Positions 24,083 to 33,871 of a stretch of DNA of 41,259 nucleotides are shown in pieces. The translations under genes and the position numbers were made by a program. The stretch spans positions 1-41,259 of the forward strand of contig JABBOW010000054.1 in assembly GCA_012927595.1 (NCBI GenBank), written 5' to 3'. Origin of the DNA: Cellulomonas sp. GTDB taxonomy: Bacteria; Actinomycetota; Actinomycetes; Actinomycetales; Cellulomonadaceae. The number at the start of each line of letters is the position of its first letter. Within the stretch, counting starts at the first letter, position 1. The notes beneath the pieces are model-generated. The model ran no database searches and was not told the origin of the DNA. It saw only the letters and a list, made by a program, of their open reading frames with translations.

Positions 24083-25246
24083 TCAGAGCGCTCGGGCCAT
24101 GCTCCTACGCAACGTCCAGGTGCCCGCCACGAGCAGCACCGCTGCCATTGCGGCGAGCACCCCGAGCTGGGGCAGGATGTCCACCAGGCTGGCGCCGTGG
24201 CGCTGGATCTTCGCGAAGGCGTCGTACGCCCAGGCGTGCGGCGTGATGTGGGCGATGGTCCGCAAGGTCGCCGGGAAGAGCTCGAGCGGCAGCATGCACC
24301 CGCCCAGCGCCGCGAGCACAAGGCCGAGCCCCACACCGATGCCCGAGGCCGCGCCGTCGTTGTCGATGACCGAGCCGACCAGCATGGCGGCGCCCGCGGC
24401 GACCGCGCTGAACATCGCCAGCACGACCAGGGAGAGCCAGAGGTTGCCCCAGCTGACCCGGAACAGCACCGAGGTCGCCAGCATGATGTAGGCACCCTGG
24501 AACACGGCGATCGTGAGCCGTCCGAGCGCCTGCCCGACGATCGCCCGCTGCGCCGAGACCGGCGCCGCGAGCGTCCGCGCCATGACCCCGAGCCTGCGGG
24601 TCTGGATGAGCGTCGACGAGCCTGCCAGCGAGGCGAGGAAGACGAAGAGGAGCGTCTCGGCCGCCGCGCCGAGGTCGAACTTGCCCAGCCCGGAGAACTC
24701 CTGAGCAACGCGGTCGATGTCGACGATCGCCAGGCTCGGTCTCGTCACCGACGCCGAGACGTCAGCGAGTCCCGCGCTCGCCTGGGGTTCCCCGACCCCC
24801 GCGCCGACCAGCGCGGCGAGCTGACCCTGCCTGACGGCGAGTCCCCCGACGGCGGTCCGCACCCGCTGGAGCACCGCCTGCGCGCCCTGCTGCGAGCCCG
24901 TGATCGTCTCGACAGCGATGTCCTTCCCCGAGTCGAAGGCGGTGGCTGCGGTCGGCGCGATGTCGAGCCCGACGTCAGATCGCCCACGCGCGACCAGCTC
25001 GCGCATCGCGTCGGAGCCGGTCAGGGTGACCGTGACGCCGTCCGCCCTGAGCGCGGTCACGACTGCAGTGCGCAGTGCGCTGTCGCTGCCGGCGATCGCG
25101 ACGCGGCCGTTCCCGCCGCCACCCCCGAACTGCGCGCCGAGGACCAGGACCAGGAGCAGCGGGAAGATGAAGACGAAGAAGATGTTCGACCTGTCGCGCA
25201 GGAACCGGCGCAGCTCGACCCCGGCGATCGCGAGCGCAGCGCTCAC
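24083..25246 (-). CDS. ABC-2 type transporter permease (second of pair)
   Basis: 387-residue export permease. An N-terminal membrane span (IFFVFIFPLLLVLVLGAQFG) is followed by a large extracytoplasmic loop of about 150 residues and then five C-terminal spans, the ABC-2/YhgE-like layout. The loop has a glycine-rich GGGGGNG start. GTG 25246 has GGAGGG 4 nt upstream and overlaps the partner permease stop by 4 nt (GTGA). With the next two genes upstream it forms a complete export system. The substrate is unknown; drugs, lipids or peptides are typical. Confidence 0.92.
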   Translation of the reverse strand: MSAALAIAGVELRRFLRDRSNIFFVFIFPLLLVLVLGAQFGGGGGNGRVAIAGSDSALRTAVVTALRADGVTVTLTGSDAMRELVARGRSDVGLDIAPTAATAFDSGKDIAVETITGSQQGAQAVLQRVRTAVGGLAVRQGQLAALVGAGVGEPQASAGLADVSASVTRPSLAIVDIDRVAQEFSGLGKFDLGAAAETLLFVFLASLAGSSTLIQTRRLGVMARTLAAPVSAQRAIVGQALGRLTIAVFQGAYIMLATSVLFRVSWGNLWLSLVVLAMFSAVAAGAAMLVGSVIDNDGAASGIGVGLGLVLAALGGCMLPLELFPATLRTIAHITPHAWAYDAFAKIQRHGASLVDILPQLGVLAAMAAVLLVAGTWTLRRSMARAL

Positions 25247-26409
25247 AGGTCCCTCCCCCGGTCCGGCACCAGCCGGGAGACCGCCAGGCCGAAGACGGCG
25301 AAGCCCAGCATGATCGCGACCGGGGCCCCGATGTCCGCGAGCCCGCCACCACCCGAGGTGATGCCCAGGCCGCGGGTGAACGCGGCGATCGGGTTGAGGT
25401 CGAGGACCCGGCCGGCCAGACCCGTGGCACCCAGCGGGAAGAAGGCCCCGCCGGCGACGCCGAGCACGAGGGCGAGGATCGACTGGGCGACATTGGCCTG
25501 CTCGGCCGTCCGGGCCACGCGCGCGATGATGAACATCAGGGACGTGGCGGCCGCGACCGCGCAGAGGACGAGCACTGCGACGGCGGCCGGCGAGCCGAAC
25601 GAGACGTCGAAGAACCTCGACCCGACCGTGAGCAGGACGGTCGTGGCGACGACTCCCAGGATGTAGCTGACCAGTCCCTTGGCGGCCACGATCAGGCCAG
25701 GTCGCATCGGCATCGAGCGCAGGCGGGCCATGGTGCCCTGCTCGCGCTCGGCGACGAGCCCGAGAACTCCGAAGCCGACGGTGAAGAGCAGGAACAGTCC
25801 GGCCTGGCCGGCGACCAGGGCGCCGGACGGGCTGAGCTGCTCGCTCGAGGCCTTCCCCTCGGTCAGGTTGACGGTCGGCATGACAGTTGCCGCCTGCTCG
25901 GCGAGGGCGCCGAGACGGGCCTGCGCGACCCCCGACCGGACGCCCGCGTTGACGACGACCGCGCTCGCGGACAGGTGGTCGAGCACCCCCTGCATGACGG
26001 ACAGCGCAATCTGCGTCTCGATCTTCGACCCGTTGCCCTCGGTCACGTCGACGACGGCCGGCCGGCCCTGCCTGACAGCCTCGCCGAACCCGTCGGGCAC
26101 AACCACAGCGAGCTGGGCCTTCCCCGCTCGAACCCGCGCACCGGCCTCGTCGGCCGACACCTCGTCCACGGTGATGGGGAACGCATCCACCTGGCCCAGG
26201 GCGGCCACCAGCGTCGCGGCGAGCTGGTCGCCGGCGGGGACCGACACGCTGACGGTGATCGGCGTGAGGGCGACGTCGTTCGTGCTGCCGATCGTTAGGT
26301 TGAACACGAACATCAGCGCGAGCGGGACGACGAGGCCGAAGATGAAGACGGACCTGTCCCGGACACGTTGCCGCAGGTCCGACGCGGTCATGGTCCACAG
26401 CTGGCGCAT
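25243..26409 (-). CDS. ABC-2 type transporter permease (first of pair)
   Basis: 388-residue export permease with the same layout as its partner: one N-terminal span (FIFGLVVPLALMFVFNLTIG), a large outer loop of about 150 residues and a C-terminal five-span block. The start follows the ATPase stop by 2 nt. The two permeases share low identity, consistent with a heterodimer. Confidence 0.92.
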   Translation of the reverse strand: MRQLWTMTASDLRQRVRDRSVFIFGLVVPLALMFVFNLTIGSTNDVALTPITVSVSVPAGDQLAATLVAALGQVDAFPITVDEVSADEAGARVRAGKAQLAVVVPDGFGEAVRQGRPAVVDVTEGNGSKIETQIALSVMQGVLDHLSASAVVVNAGVRSGVAQARLGALAEQAATVMPTVNLTEGKASSEQLSPSGALVAGQAGLFLLFTVGFGVLGLVAEREQGTMARLRSMPMRPGLIVAAKGLVSYILGVVATTVLLTVGSRFFDVSFGSPAAVAVLVLCAVAAATSLMFIIARVARTAEQANVAQSILALVLGVAGGAFFPLGATGLAGRVLDLNPIAAFTRGLGITSGGGGLADIGAPVAIMLGFAVFGLAVSRLVPDRGRDL

Positions 26410-26411
26410 GG

Positions 26412-27398
26412 TCAGTCCCGCAGGGCCTTCCCGGTCAGGTGCAGGAAGACGGACTCGAGGTCAGGGCGAACGATCTCGACCTCGCCGAGGGTCATCCCGG
26501 CGGCCGTCGCGGTGGTGACGACGCCGGCCACCGCGGCAGGTGCGTCACGCACGGTCAGGGTGAGCAGGCGACGATCGGCGACGACCTGCACGACGGCGTC
26601 GAGCCCGCGCAGCGCCGTCGCCGCAGCCTCGATCTGACCCTCCCCGGTCAGCCGGATGTAGTCCAGCCCCCCCGTGAGCGTGATGAGCTCGCCGCGGGTG
26701 CCCTCGGCCTGGATGCGCCCCGAGTCGATGATCGCGATGCGGTCGCAGAGGCGCTCGGCCTCCTCCATGTAGTGCGTCGTGTACAGGACGGCCATGCCCC
26801 CGCCCGAGAGGGCTTCGACGGACTCAAGGATCGCGTTGCGTGACTGCGGGTCCACGCCGACGGTGGGCTCGTCGAGGATCAGCAGGGTGGGCGCGTGGAG
26901 CAGGCCGATGCCGATGTTGAGCCGGCGCTTCATGCCGCCGGAGAACTCCTTGGTGGCGTCCTTGGCGCGGTCGGACAGCGCGATGAGGTCGAGGACCTCG
27001 TCGATGCGCCGCGTCAACGGCTTGCCCCGCATGCCCTGCAGCCGACCGAAGAACGCGAGGTTCTCGCGGGCGCTGAGCTCGGGATAGATGGCGAGGTCCT
27101 GCGGCACCAGGCCGATCGACCGCTTGGCGTCGACCTCGCGGGGTCCCATCGGCTGCCCTGCGACCGTGACCGTCCCGCTGTGGGCCGGGATGAGACCGGC
27201 GATGATGGAGATCGTCGTGGTCTTGCCGGCACCGTTGGGGCCAAGCAGTCCGTACGTCTCGCCTGGATCGATGTGGAAGGACACGCCGTCGACGGCGGTG
27301 AGGTCCCCGTAACGACGGACCAGGTCGCTCGCGACGAGCACGTGCTCGCGCGGAGGAGCTGACTGGGATGCGCTCTCGGCAACCGCCTGGGTGCTCAC
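26412..27398 (-). CDS. ABC exporter ATP-binding protein
   Basis: 328-residue DrrA/CcmA-type ATPase. Walker A is GPNGAGKTT, the signature is FSGGMKRRL, Walker B is LLILDEPTVGVD, and the switch His is in YTTHYMEEAERL. A C-terminal extension of about 90 residues follows the nucleotide-binding domain, as in DrrA-like exporters. The start is GTG at 27398 with only a poor GGCGGA ribosome site. First gene of a three-gene export operon. Confidence 0.93.
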   Translation of the reverse strand: MSTQAVAESASQSAPPREHVLVASDLVRRYGDLTAVDGVSFHIDPGETYGLLGPNGAGKTTTISIIAGLIPAHSGTVTVAGQPMGPREVDAKRSIGLVPQDLAIYPELSARENLAFFGRLQGMRGKPLTRRIDEVLDLIALSDRAKDATKEFSGGMKRRLNIGIGLLHAPTLLILDEPTVGVDPQSRNAILESVEALSGGGMAVLYTTHYMEEAERLCDRIAIIDSGRIQAEGTRGELITLTGGLDYIRLTGEGQIEAAATALRGLDAVVQVVADRRLLTLTVRDAPAAVAGVVTTATAAGMTLGEVEIVRPDLESVFLHLTGKALRD

Positions 27399-27485
27399 GT
27401 TCCGCCCGTTCGTCGTCGACTGCTGTCTGGGGGCGCGGCCAGTCTGGCACAGGCGCCGTGGTGTCGGGGGAGTAGCTGCCGCGGG

Positions 27486-28712
27486 TCAGACACGACGTCT
27501 GCGGCCCAGGACGCTGCTCAGCGAGAGCTTCTTGGAGTACTCGATCGACCCGTACCGGAACAGGTAGACCGCGAGCCGCAGCGCGACGAACCCGAGCCCG
27601 AACAGCTCGAGGATGACGATGCCGGACTCCGCCAGCGTGAGGGTCCCGAAACCGTTGCGGAGCATCGCGGTGACGGACGCCGTGTACGGGAAGTACGTGA
27701 AGACCTGGACGATCACCGCGTGCGGGTCGCTGACGATCACGCTCACGACGTAGAACGGGACGAAGATCATGATCATCAGCGGGGCGAAGTAGGTGCCCGC
27801 CTCCTTGACCGTCGGGACCATCGCGCCGATGGCGACCAGCGTGCCCGTGAACAGGACGAACCCGCCCACGAGGAGCAGGAACCCGACGACCATCGGCTGG
27901 GGCTCGAGGACCAGGTGCGACAGGTCGACGTCGGGCAGGTTGAGGTTCGACCGGAAGAAGACGTACCCGACCACCACGGGTACCGCGAAGGTCAGCATCT
28001 GGACCAGGCCGACCAGGAACAGCGAGATGACCTTACCGACGATGAGCGTCGTGGGGTTCATGGTCGTGAGGATCATCTCCGTGACCCGGTTCTCCTTCTC
28101 CTCGAGCGTGCTGTTGAGCATCTGGTTCCCGAGCATGACGATGCTGAGGTAGAAGACCACCAGGAACAGCAACGGCGGGATCACGGTGTCCAGACCGCCG
28201 GACACCTGGCCGTCCTTGTACGTCAGCGCCGTGACCTTGACGTCGCCCTGCGCCATCGTGGTGAGCTCGGGTGAGCCGATCTTCTGCTGGGCGCCCGTCA
28301 CGAGGATCTGCCGCGCGACGGCGTCGTACTTGCCGTTCTCGAAGATCCCCCGGTCGACCCCGTACACCTGGACCGGCTGCGTCGCCGGGTCAGCGGGGTA
28401 GGCGAAGTACGCGTCCACCGTGCCGCTCTTGACGTCGGCGACGGCCTTGTCCCCGTCCGTCGCCTTCATCCCGCCGAACTGCGCGGCGACCGCCGCGGTG
28501 ACGAGCCCCGAGCCGTCGGAGTAGGTGAATGTGAACTGCGCGCGCTTCTGGGCCTGCGAGGCGTTGTCGGTGCTCGAGCTGCTGATGAACACGAGCGAGA
28601 ACACCGCCGCGAGGACGACCGGGATGGCGAGAGCGGCGACCCAGAACCGTCTCTTCGTCACGACCCGGAGGAACTCGAAGCCGACGACAGTGCCGAGGTT
28701 GTGCTGCTTCAC
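27486..28712 (-). CDS. ABC-2 type permease, NatB-like
   Basis: 408-residue permease with one N-terminal span, an outer loop of about 150 residues and a C-terminal membrane block containing NSTLEEKENRVTEMILTTM, a motif of the NatB/YhaP group. Members export sodium or unknown solutes. It starts 3 nt after the stop of the ATPase encoded just upstream, so the two form one system, separate from the export operon downstream. Confidence 0.92.
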   Translation of the reverse strand: MKQHNLGTVVGFEFLRVVTKRRFWVAALAIPVVLAAVFSLVFISSSSTDNASQAQKRAQFTFTYSDGSGLVTAAVAAQFGGMKATDGDKAVADVKSGTVDAYFAYPADPATQPVQVYGVDRGIFENGKYDAVARQILVTGAQQKIGSPELTTMAQGDVKVTALTYKDGQVSGGLDTVIPPLLFLVVFYLSIVMLGNQMLNSTLEEKENRVTEMILTTMNPTTLIVGKVISLFLVGLVQMLTFAVPVVVGYVFFRSNLNLPDVDLSHLVLEPQPMVVGFLLLVGGFVLFTGTLVAIGAMVPTVKEAGTYFAPLMIMIFVPFYVVSVIVSDPHAVIVQVFTYFPYTASVTAMLRNGFGTLTLAESGIVILELFGLGFVALRLAVYLFRYGSIEYSKKLSLSSVLGRRRRV

Positions 28713-28715
28713 GTC

Positions 28716-29630
28716 TCAGGCCCCCACTCGATCGTTCTGGCTGCCGTAGATCCGCAGGAAGATCTCCTCGAGAGAGGTCCGGACCGGAGTGAAGCTGCGC
28801 ACCGTCACGCGGTTCGCGACGAGCTCGTGCAGGATCTGGGCCGCATCCGCACCTGCGCGCGGAGCAAGGACAGCGGAGCCGTCCTGCGTCGAGATCACGT
28901 CGAACAGGTCTGACGCGGGGAGCGCCCCGGTGCAGGACACCCGGATGACCGTCCCGCCGTACTGGTCCTGCACGTCCTCGACGGTCCCGTACGCCTCGGC
29001 GGCGCCGTCCTTGAGCAGGACGACCCGGTCGCAGAGCCGTTCCACCTCGTCCATCTGGTGGGTCACCATGATGACGGTGGCGCCTGCGCGCTTCTGCTCC
29101 TCGATGATGTCCATGAGCAGCCGGCGGTTCACCGGGTCGAAGCCCTGCGTCGGCTCGTCGAGGATCAGCAGCTCGGGGGCGTTCATGATGGTCACGCCGA
29201 GCTGGATCTTCTGCTGCTGGCCGCCCGAGAGCTTGTCCAGCCGGGTCGTGGCCTTGTCCGCCAGGGCGACCCGCTCCAGATAGGTCCGCGACCAGGCTGC
29301 CGCGGCGTCCCGGCTCAGGCCCTTGAGCCGGCCGAAGTACACCATGACGTCCAGGACGGACTCCTTCTTGTAGAGCCCGCGCTCCTCCGGCAGGTACCCG
29401 AGCCGGGCACCGTCGCGCGGCTCGAAGACCTTCCCCCCGATGTGCAGGACGCCCGCCGTGGGTTGGTAGATCCCGAGCAGCGCCCGGAGCGTCGTCGTCT
29501 TGCCCGAGCCGTTGCTCCCCAGGAATCCGAACGTCTCGCCTGCACCCACGTCGAAGGACAGGTCGCGGATCACCGTCTGGTTCCCGAAGTCCATCCGAAA
29601 GTTCCTGATGTGCACCAGCGGCTCAGCCAC
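28716..29630 (-). CDS. ABC ATP-binding protein, NatA-like
   Basis: 304-residue ATPase. Walker A is GSNGSGKTT, the signature is LSGGQQQKIQ, Walker B is LLILDEPTQGFD, and the switch His is in MVTHQMDEVERL. A C-terminal domain of about 80 residues follows, as in NatA/YhaQ. GTG 29630 is preferred over an ATG six codons upstream because AGGGGG lies 6 nt before the GTG. Partner of the NatB-like permease. Confidence 0.92.
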   Translation of the reverse strand: MAEPLVHIRNFRMDFGNQTVIRDLSFDVGAGETFGFLGSNGSGKTTTLRALLGIYQPTAGVLHIGGKVFEPRDGARLGYLPEERGLYKKESVLDVMVYFGRLKGLSRDAAAAWSRTYLERVALADKATTRLDKLSGGQQQKIQLGVTIMNAPELLILDEPTQGFDPVNRRLLMDIIEEQKRAGATVIMVTHQMDEVERLCDRVVLLKDGAAEAYGTVEDVQDQYGGTVIRVSCTGALPASDLFDVISTQDGSAVLAPRAGADAAQILHELVANRVTVRSFTPVRTSLEEIFLRIYGSQNDRVGA

Positions 29631-29711
29631 TGCGTTCCCCCTGATCACGTCGTCGGCCCGGCCAGCTTCACGAACCCCGATAGAGCGTAGCGACGAGAAA
29701 CGGCCTGCGGG

Positions 29712-30113
29712 TCAGTTCGTCGGGGGCTCGTCCTGCCCGGACTCCTCAGCCGCATCGGCGTCCGCCTTCGTCGCGTGCACCGCTCCCTCGGCGTGCTCCG
29801 GCGGGGCGTAGACGGTGTAGAGGACGAGGGGGTTGACGCCCGTGTTGCGGACGTTGTGCAGCGCCCCGGCGGCGACAGCTACCAGGTCGCCTGGCGTCAC
29901 CGGCTTGGTCTCGCCGGCCACGTCGGCCTCGCCGACCCCGCTGACGAACGTGAGGATCTGGTCGGTGTGGTCGTGGGTCTCCGCCCCGATCTCCCCGCCC
30001 GGCGGGATCGTCATGATGACGAGCTGGGAGTGCACGCCCGTCCACAGGACCTGCCTGAAGTCGGCGCTCTGCTCGGCGACGAGGTCGATGGAGAAGTGCG
30101 GCATGGCGACCAT
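29712..30113 (-). CDS. Cupin-domain protein
   Basis: 133-residue small beta-barrel protein. Cupin motif 1 is around GAETHDHTDQILTFVSGVGE and motif 2 around PGDLVAVAAGALHNVRNTG; three histidines and an acidic or Gln residue can form the usual metal site. The last 25 or so residues are charged and probably disordered. ATG 30113 has AAGGGA 8 nt upstream. The family spans enzymes and binding proteins, so I assign no reaction. Confidence 0.88.
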   Translation of the reverse strand: MVAMPHFSIDLVAEQSADFRQVLWTGVHSQLVIMTIPPGGEIGAETHDHTDQILTFVSGVGEADVAGETKPVTPGDLVAVAAGALHNVRNTGVNPLVLYTVYAPPEHAEGAVHATKADADAAEESGQDEPPTN

Positions 30114-30133
30114 GGCTCGGTTCCCTTCGATGC

Positions 30134-30176
30134 TGTGCGGTGTGCGATGTGCGGTGTGCGGTGCGGTGCGGTGCGC
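30134..30176. repeat. GTGCGG-type low-complexity repeat
   Basis: About 43 nt built from GTGCGG, GTGTGCG and GTGCG units lie just upstream of the cupin gene. Such a tract is prone to slippage. No gene is seen in 30114-30296. Confidence 0.6.
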
Positions 30177-30296
30177 GGTCCGCGGACGTGGACCGGCGGG
30201 GCGACGCTCAACATTCTGCTCCGGAAGCCTCGGCCAGGTGCCCGGAACGCCCCGCTCGTCCCGCCCTGCCTGCGCCCGCTCTGCGCAGCCCGGTCC

Positions 30297-33200
30297 TCAG
30301 CCGGCCGGCGTGTCCACGACGATGCGGACCACGTCACCGAGCCGCTGGAACACGCGGGCGCTCAGGTCCGCGTCGAGGCTCCCGCCGGCCGGAGCGACCT
30401 GCGCCCCGCCCGCCCGGTCCACCCGGACCTCGCTCCGGTCGCGGCGGCGGTAGACGACGGGCACCTGGCAGAACGTGAACGCGAGCGAGCCGGCATCGAG
30501 GTCGATCGACTGCGGCTTCCCCGCGACGTCGAGGTACCGGAACGTCTCGGGCTGCGTCGTCCACTCCTGCGGACGCAGGAGGACCGGCCGGAACACGATC
30601 CGGCCGTGCTCGACTCGCAGTCCGAGCTCGCCCAGCCGGGTCAGCATCTCCTCCTTGACCTGCCCGGTCATGCCCGGCTGGCGCGCGCCGCGGCCCGCCG
30701 GGGTGTGCGAGTAGGGGTCGACGGGGAACGCACCGTAGACCTCAGGAGTCTTGGAGTACCCGAGCCCGATGCGAACGTCCTCGTAGGCGTCGCGCAGACG
30801 GTCGACGACTGTGGGGTCGGCGCCCTGGGCGACCGCCCTCTCGACGTTCTCCTGGACCGCGAGCAGCAGCTTGGAGACCATGTGCCAGTAGATGCTTCCG
30901 AGGCCCTCGTACGCGAAGAACGACCCCGACCGGCCCGTGAACTCGGCGTGCTGGAAGACGTCCTCGAAGACCGCCAGCAGCCCCGCCCGGCCGCGCTCGA
31001 CGACCTCGGGGACGACGACGTCGGCCGGGAGCGCCGCGAGCGCCGCAGTGACGTCTCCCGCGTTGTGGATGTCGCGGGCGAAGCGGAAGTCGCCCCCGAC
31101 ATCCTGCAGGACGATCGAGGTGTCCCCGGCCTGCACGAGCTCGCCGACCAGCGGGCAACCCGCGGCCCGTCCCGCGCTCAGCAGGTTGCGCTCGAGGAAC
31201 CTCGGCAGGATCTGGTCCGGGTAGAGCATGTAGCTGTGCTGGTCAGGGCGGTACAGAGCGCTCGTGCGCAGTCCGTTCAGCAGGCCGAGACATTCGTGCG
31301 GGCCGAGCAGGCCGGACGACAGGATCGCGACCTGTCCCTCGAGCATCACCTGGAGCCGTCGGATGCCGGTGGCCCCCTCGCGCAGCTCGAGCAGGTTGTA
31401 CGAGTGGAACAGCGCGTCGGCGCGACGGTTGGCCCGCAGCCCTGAGTCGACGTACGTCTTGGCGAGGTCGAGGAACGCCCGCACCGTCGCAGCGTCGACC
31501 GTCGCGCGGTTGCCGCCGAACCCGGCGTAGACCCGCGTGCGGTACGCCGTCCCGGCGGCGCCGAGCGCATCCATCACGGACCTGCGGGATGCGTCGTCGA
31601 ACCCCGCGACGACGCCGTCGGCATGCACGGCGAGCGCCGCGTGCACGTCCGTGAGGAGGCAGCGCAGCTCGGTGGTCACCGACAGGTCCTCGGCCAGCAG
31701 CTCACGGACCACGCCCAGGTAGCGGCGCACGTAGGCCAGTGTCACGACCGAGAGCCCGCGCCCGACGAGCGCGTTGTTCGCGTCGTTCCACTCGGGGCGC
31801 TGGGTGTTCATCCAGATCCCGCCCTCGGGGACCAGGTTGACGAGCTTGGCCAGGACGAGGAGCAGCAGCTTCTCCCCGAGCGTGACCCGCACCAGCTCGC
31901 CGTCGGTCCTGTGCACGAGCTTGCCGTCGGCGCCCTCGACAGCGACGCGGCGCGCGATGGCCGCAGCCGCCTCCTCGTCGAACGTGATCGTCTCGCCCGG
32001 GTCGAGCAGCGTCCGGTCGTACGACGCGATCCGGTACGGCACGTCGCCGTGGGTGAGCACCGGCCGGTTGACGAGCCCGGCGAGCACGCCGGGGTGGAAC
32101 CGTTCGGAGGTCTCGATCAGCTTGAGCAGGTAGACGATCTGGTGGTCGCTCCAGTAGCCGATGTTGGACCAGGGGTTGCCCGGCTCCGGGACCTCCCAGT
32201 CGATGCCGGCCCGGGAGATCCGGTACGGGTTGTAGCCGTCGGCGGTGCTCGCGTCGAGGAAGACCACGACCATCGACTCGACGTACTCGGGGAACGACCA
32301 GGCGAGCGCCTCCCAGTTCTGGAAGATGTCGCGCCAGTTGCCTTGGAAGTCGACCCGCATCTTGCCGCGCTCGTCGTGCAGCGCGATCCGGAAGACGTTC
32401 CACGGCCGGCTCGGGTCGCCGTGCCGGCGGCTGAACGTGAGCGGCAGGTACTCGCGGGCCAGGCGCCACAGGTCGGGGTCGCCGTCGTCCTCGGCGAGGG
32501 CGACGAGCGCGTCGATAGGGAGCCGCTCCGGCAGCCCGGCGAGCACGCTGGCGCAGCGCTGTGCGGTGCGGGGGCTGCGCTGCGTGACGAACAGACGGAA
32601 GTCCGCCGCGTCGACCGCGTAGCCGTCGGAAGGCACCCCGCCGCGCATCGAGTTGAACAGGACGTTGGCACTGTGGTGCGCGGCGGCGAGCTCGTCGCCG
32701 GTCAGCTGGGCGGCGTCCGACGTCGCGATGAGGGCCTCGAGGTCCGTCCGCGTGCGCTCGATGTCCGCGGCGAGCCGCGCGCCGACGCCCGCCGGGTCGG
32801 CCAGCTCGGTCTGCAGCGCGACGACCTGCGCCGCGTCCAGGTCCGCGTCGGCCACGACGCTCCACCCCCGCTGCTCGCCGGCGGCCAGAACGAGCTGCGA
32901 GCGCACGAGGTACGCACCCCGCTCCCCCCGCAGCTCGGTGTCCGGCGTGACCCGGTCGCCCGCCGCGAACGCGCGGATCTGACGGGCGGACAGCAGGTGG
33001 TCGACCCGCCCGAGCCCGACGTGCCAGGCGACGTTGGCGCGCAGCGACTCGCTCGGCTCGGCCTTGTCGGTGAGCGTGGAGCTCAGGTACAGGATGCCCA
33101 GGCCGGTGGCGTCGTCGACCTCGGTCCGCTTGTACGCGTCGAGCAACGCGCTCAGCTCGTTCTGAGCCTGCACGGTGGTGCCGGCCGGGAGCAGGTTGAC

Positions 33201-33737
33201 GAACCCATCCAGGATCTCGACCGACCGGGGCCCGTCCGCGACCGACAGGAGCTCGCAGCTGCGCACGACGCCGTACCGCGCACTCGTCTGCCAGGACACC
33301 CGCAGCCGCAGGCCCAGGTCCGCGCGCGTCTCTTCGAAGACCAGGGTCGTGCCGAGGAAGTCCTTCGCCAGGTTCCGCTCGACGGCCGGATCGCCGGGCC
33401 GCGTCTCGGCGAACGGCTGCCAGCACACGACGCTCGCGTCGGGCAACCCGACCCGCAGCACCGTCAGGCCACCTGTACGCCCCGCGCCCTCAGCGACCTT
33501 GTCCTCTGTGTAGTAGGGGAACAGCGCTCGATCGGCGTGCTCGCGACCGGCCGTGACGCCGCCTGTGCTCGAGATGAACAACCACAGGTTGCTCGCACCG
33601 ACGACCGTCATGAAGAACGGCGGGATCTGGTCGTACGCGCTGATCTGGTAGAACCTGCGCCCGTCCAGGTCGACGGGTTCTCCGCGTACCGCGCTGAGGT
33701 CGACGTTCTGCTCGGCGGTACGTGTCTGCGTTGACAT
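30297..33737 (-). CDS. Very large protein of unknown function, possibly carbohydrate-active
   Basis: 1146 residues, no signal peptide or membrane span, so cytoplasmic. I do not recognise the family with certainty. The first 300 or so residues look beta-rich (GLTVLRVGLPDASVV, LRLRVSWQTSARYG), as in the super-sandwich domain of GH94-like enzymes. The central and C-terminal parts look helical with many conserved-looking Trp, His and acidic residues: GNWRDIFQNWEALAWSF near 465, GIDWEVPEPGNPWSNIGYW, WMNTQRPEWNDANNAL near 640 and HSYNLLELREGA. EWNDANNAL recalls the GDWND motif of cellobiose phosphorylases. An alpha/alpha-barrel sugar hydrolase or phosphorylase is my best guess, held weakly. ATG 33737 has GAGG about 9 nt upstream. 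Monocistronic. Confidence 0.85.
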   Translation of the reverse strand: MSTQTRTAEQNVDLSAVRGEPVDLDGRRFYQISAYDQIPPFFMTVVGASNLWLFISSTGGVTAGREHADRALFPYYTEDKVAEGAGRTGGLTVLRVGLPDASVVCWQPFAETRPGDPAVERNLAKDFLGTTLVFEETRADLGLRLRVSWQTSARYGVVRSCELLSVADGPRSVEILDGFVNLLPAGTTVQAQNELSALLDAYKRTEVDDATGLGILYLSSTLTDKAEPSESLRANVAWHVGLGRVDHLLSARQIRAFAAGDRVTPDTELRGERGAYLVRSQLVLAAGEQRGWSVVADADLDAAQVVALQTELADPAGVGARLAADIERTRTDLEALIATSDAAQLTGDELAAAHHSANVLFNSMRGGVPSDGYAVDAADFRLFVTQRSPRTAQRCASVLAGLPERLPIDALVALAEDDGDPDLWRLAREYLPLTFSRRHGDPSRPWNVFRIALHDERGKMRVDFQGNWRDIFQNWEALAWSFPEYVESMVVVFLDASTADGYNPYRISRAGIDWEVPEPGNPWSNIGYWSDHQIVYLLKLIETSERFHPGVLAGLVNRPVLTHGDVPYRIASYDRTLLDPGETITFDEEAAAAIARRVAVEGADGKLVHRTDGELVRVTLGEKLLLLVLAKLVNLVPEGGIWMNTQRPEWNDANNALVGRGLSVVTLAYVRRYLGVVRELLAEDLSVTTELRCLLTDVHAALAVHADGVVAGFDDASRRSVMDALGAAGTAYRTRVYAGFGGNRATVDAATVRAFLDLAKTYVDSGLRANRRADALFHSYNLLELREGATGIRRLQVMLEGQVAILSSGLLGPHECLGLLNGLRTSALYRPDQHSYMLYPDQILPRFLERNLLSAGRAAGCPLVGELVQAGDTSIVLQDVGGDFRFARDIHNAGDVTAALAALPADVVVPEVVERGRAGLLAVFEDVFQHAEFTGRSGSFFAYEGLGSIYWHMVSKLLLAVQENVERAVAQGADPTVVDRLRDAYEDVRIGLGYSKTPEVYGAFPVDPYSHTPAGRGARQPGMTGQVKEEMLTRLGELGLRVEHGRIVFRPVLLRPQEWTTQPETFRYLDVAGKPQSIDLDAGSLAFTFCQVPVVYRRRDRSEVRVDRAGGAQVAPAGGSLDADLSARVFQRLGDVVRIVVDTPAG

Positions 33738-33871
33738 CGGGGGGGTCCTCGGTTGCGGCGGCGGGTGGTTCAGTCGGTGTGCGGCCCCGGCCGGCATCGA
33801 GCCGAGGTGGGGGAGCGCTCTCACACCAGCATGCCATGCCGCGCCCGTCGCGTGCGCAGCACGTGGCCAAC

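Noticed and set aside
31623-33734. 703-codon plus-strand open frame opposite the 1146-residue protein
   Set aside because: Composition typical of an antisense shadow in high-GC DNA; no start signal or domain.
33738-33871. Terminator after the YozG-type gene
   Set aside because: Several short GC-rich repeats are present, but no stem with a T-run stands out.
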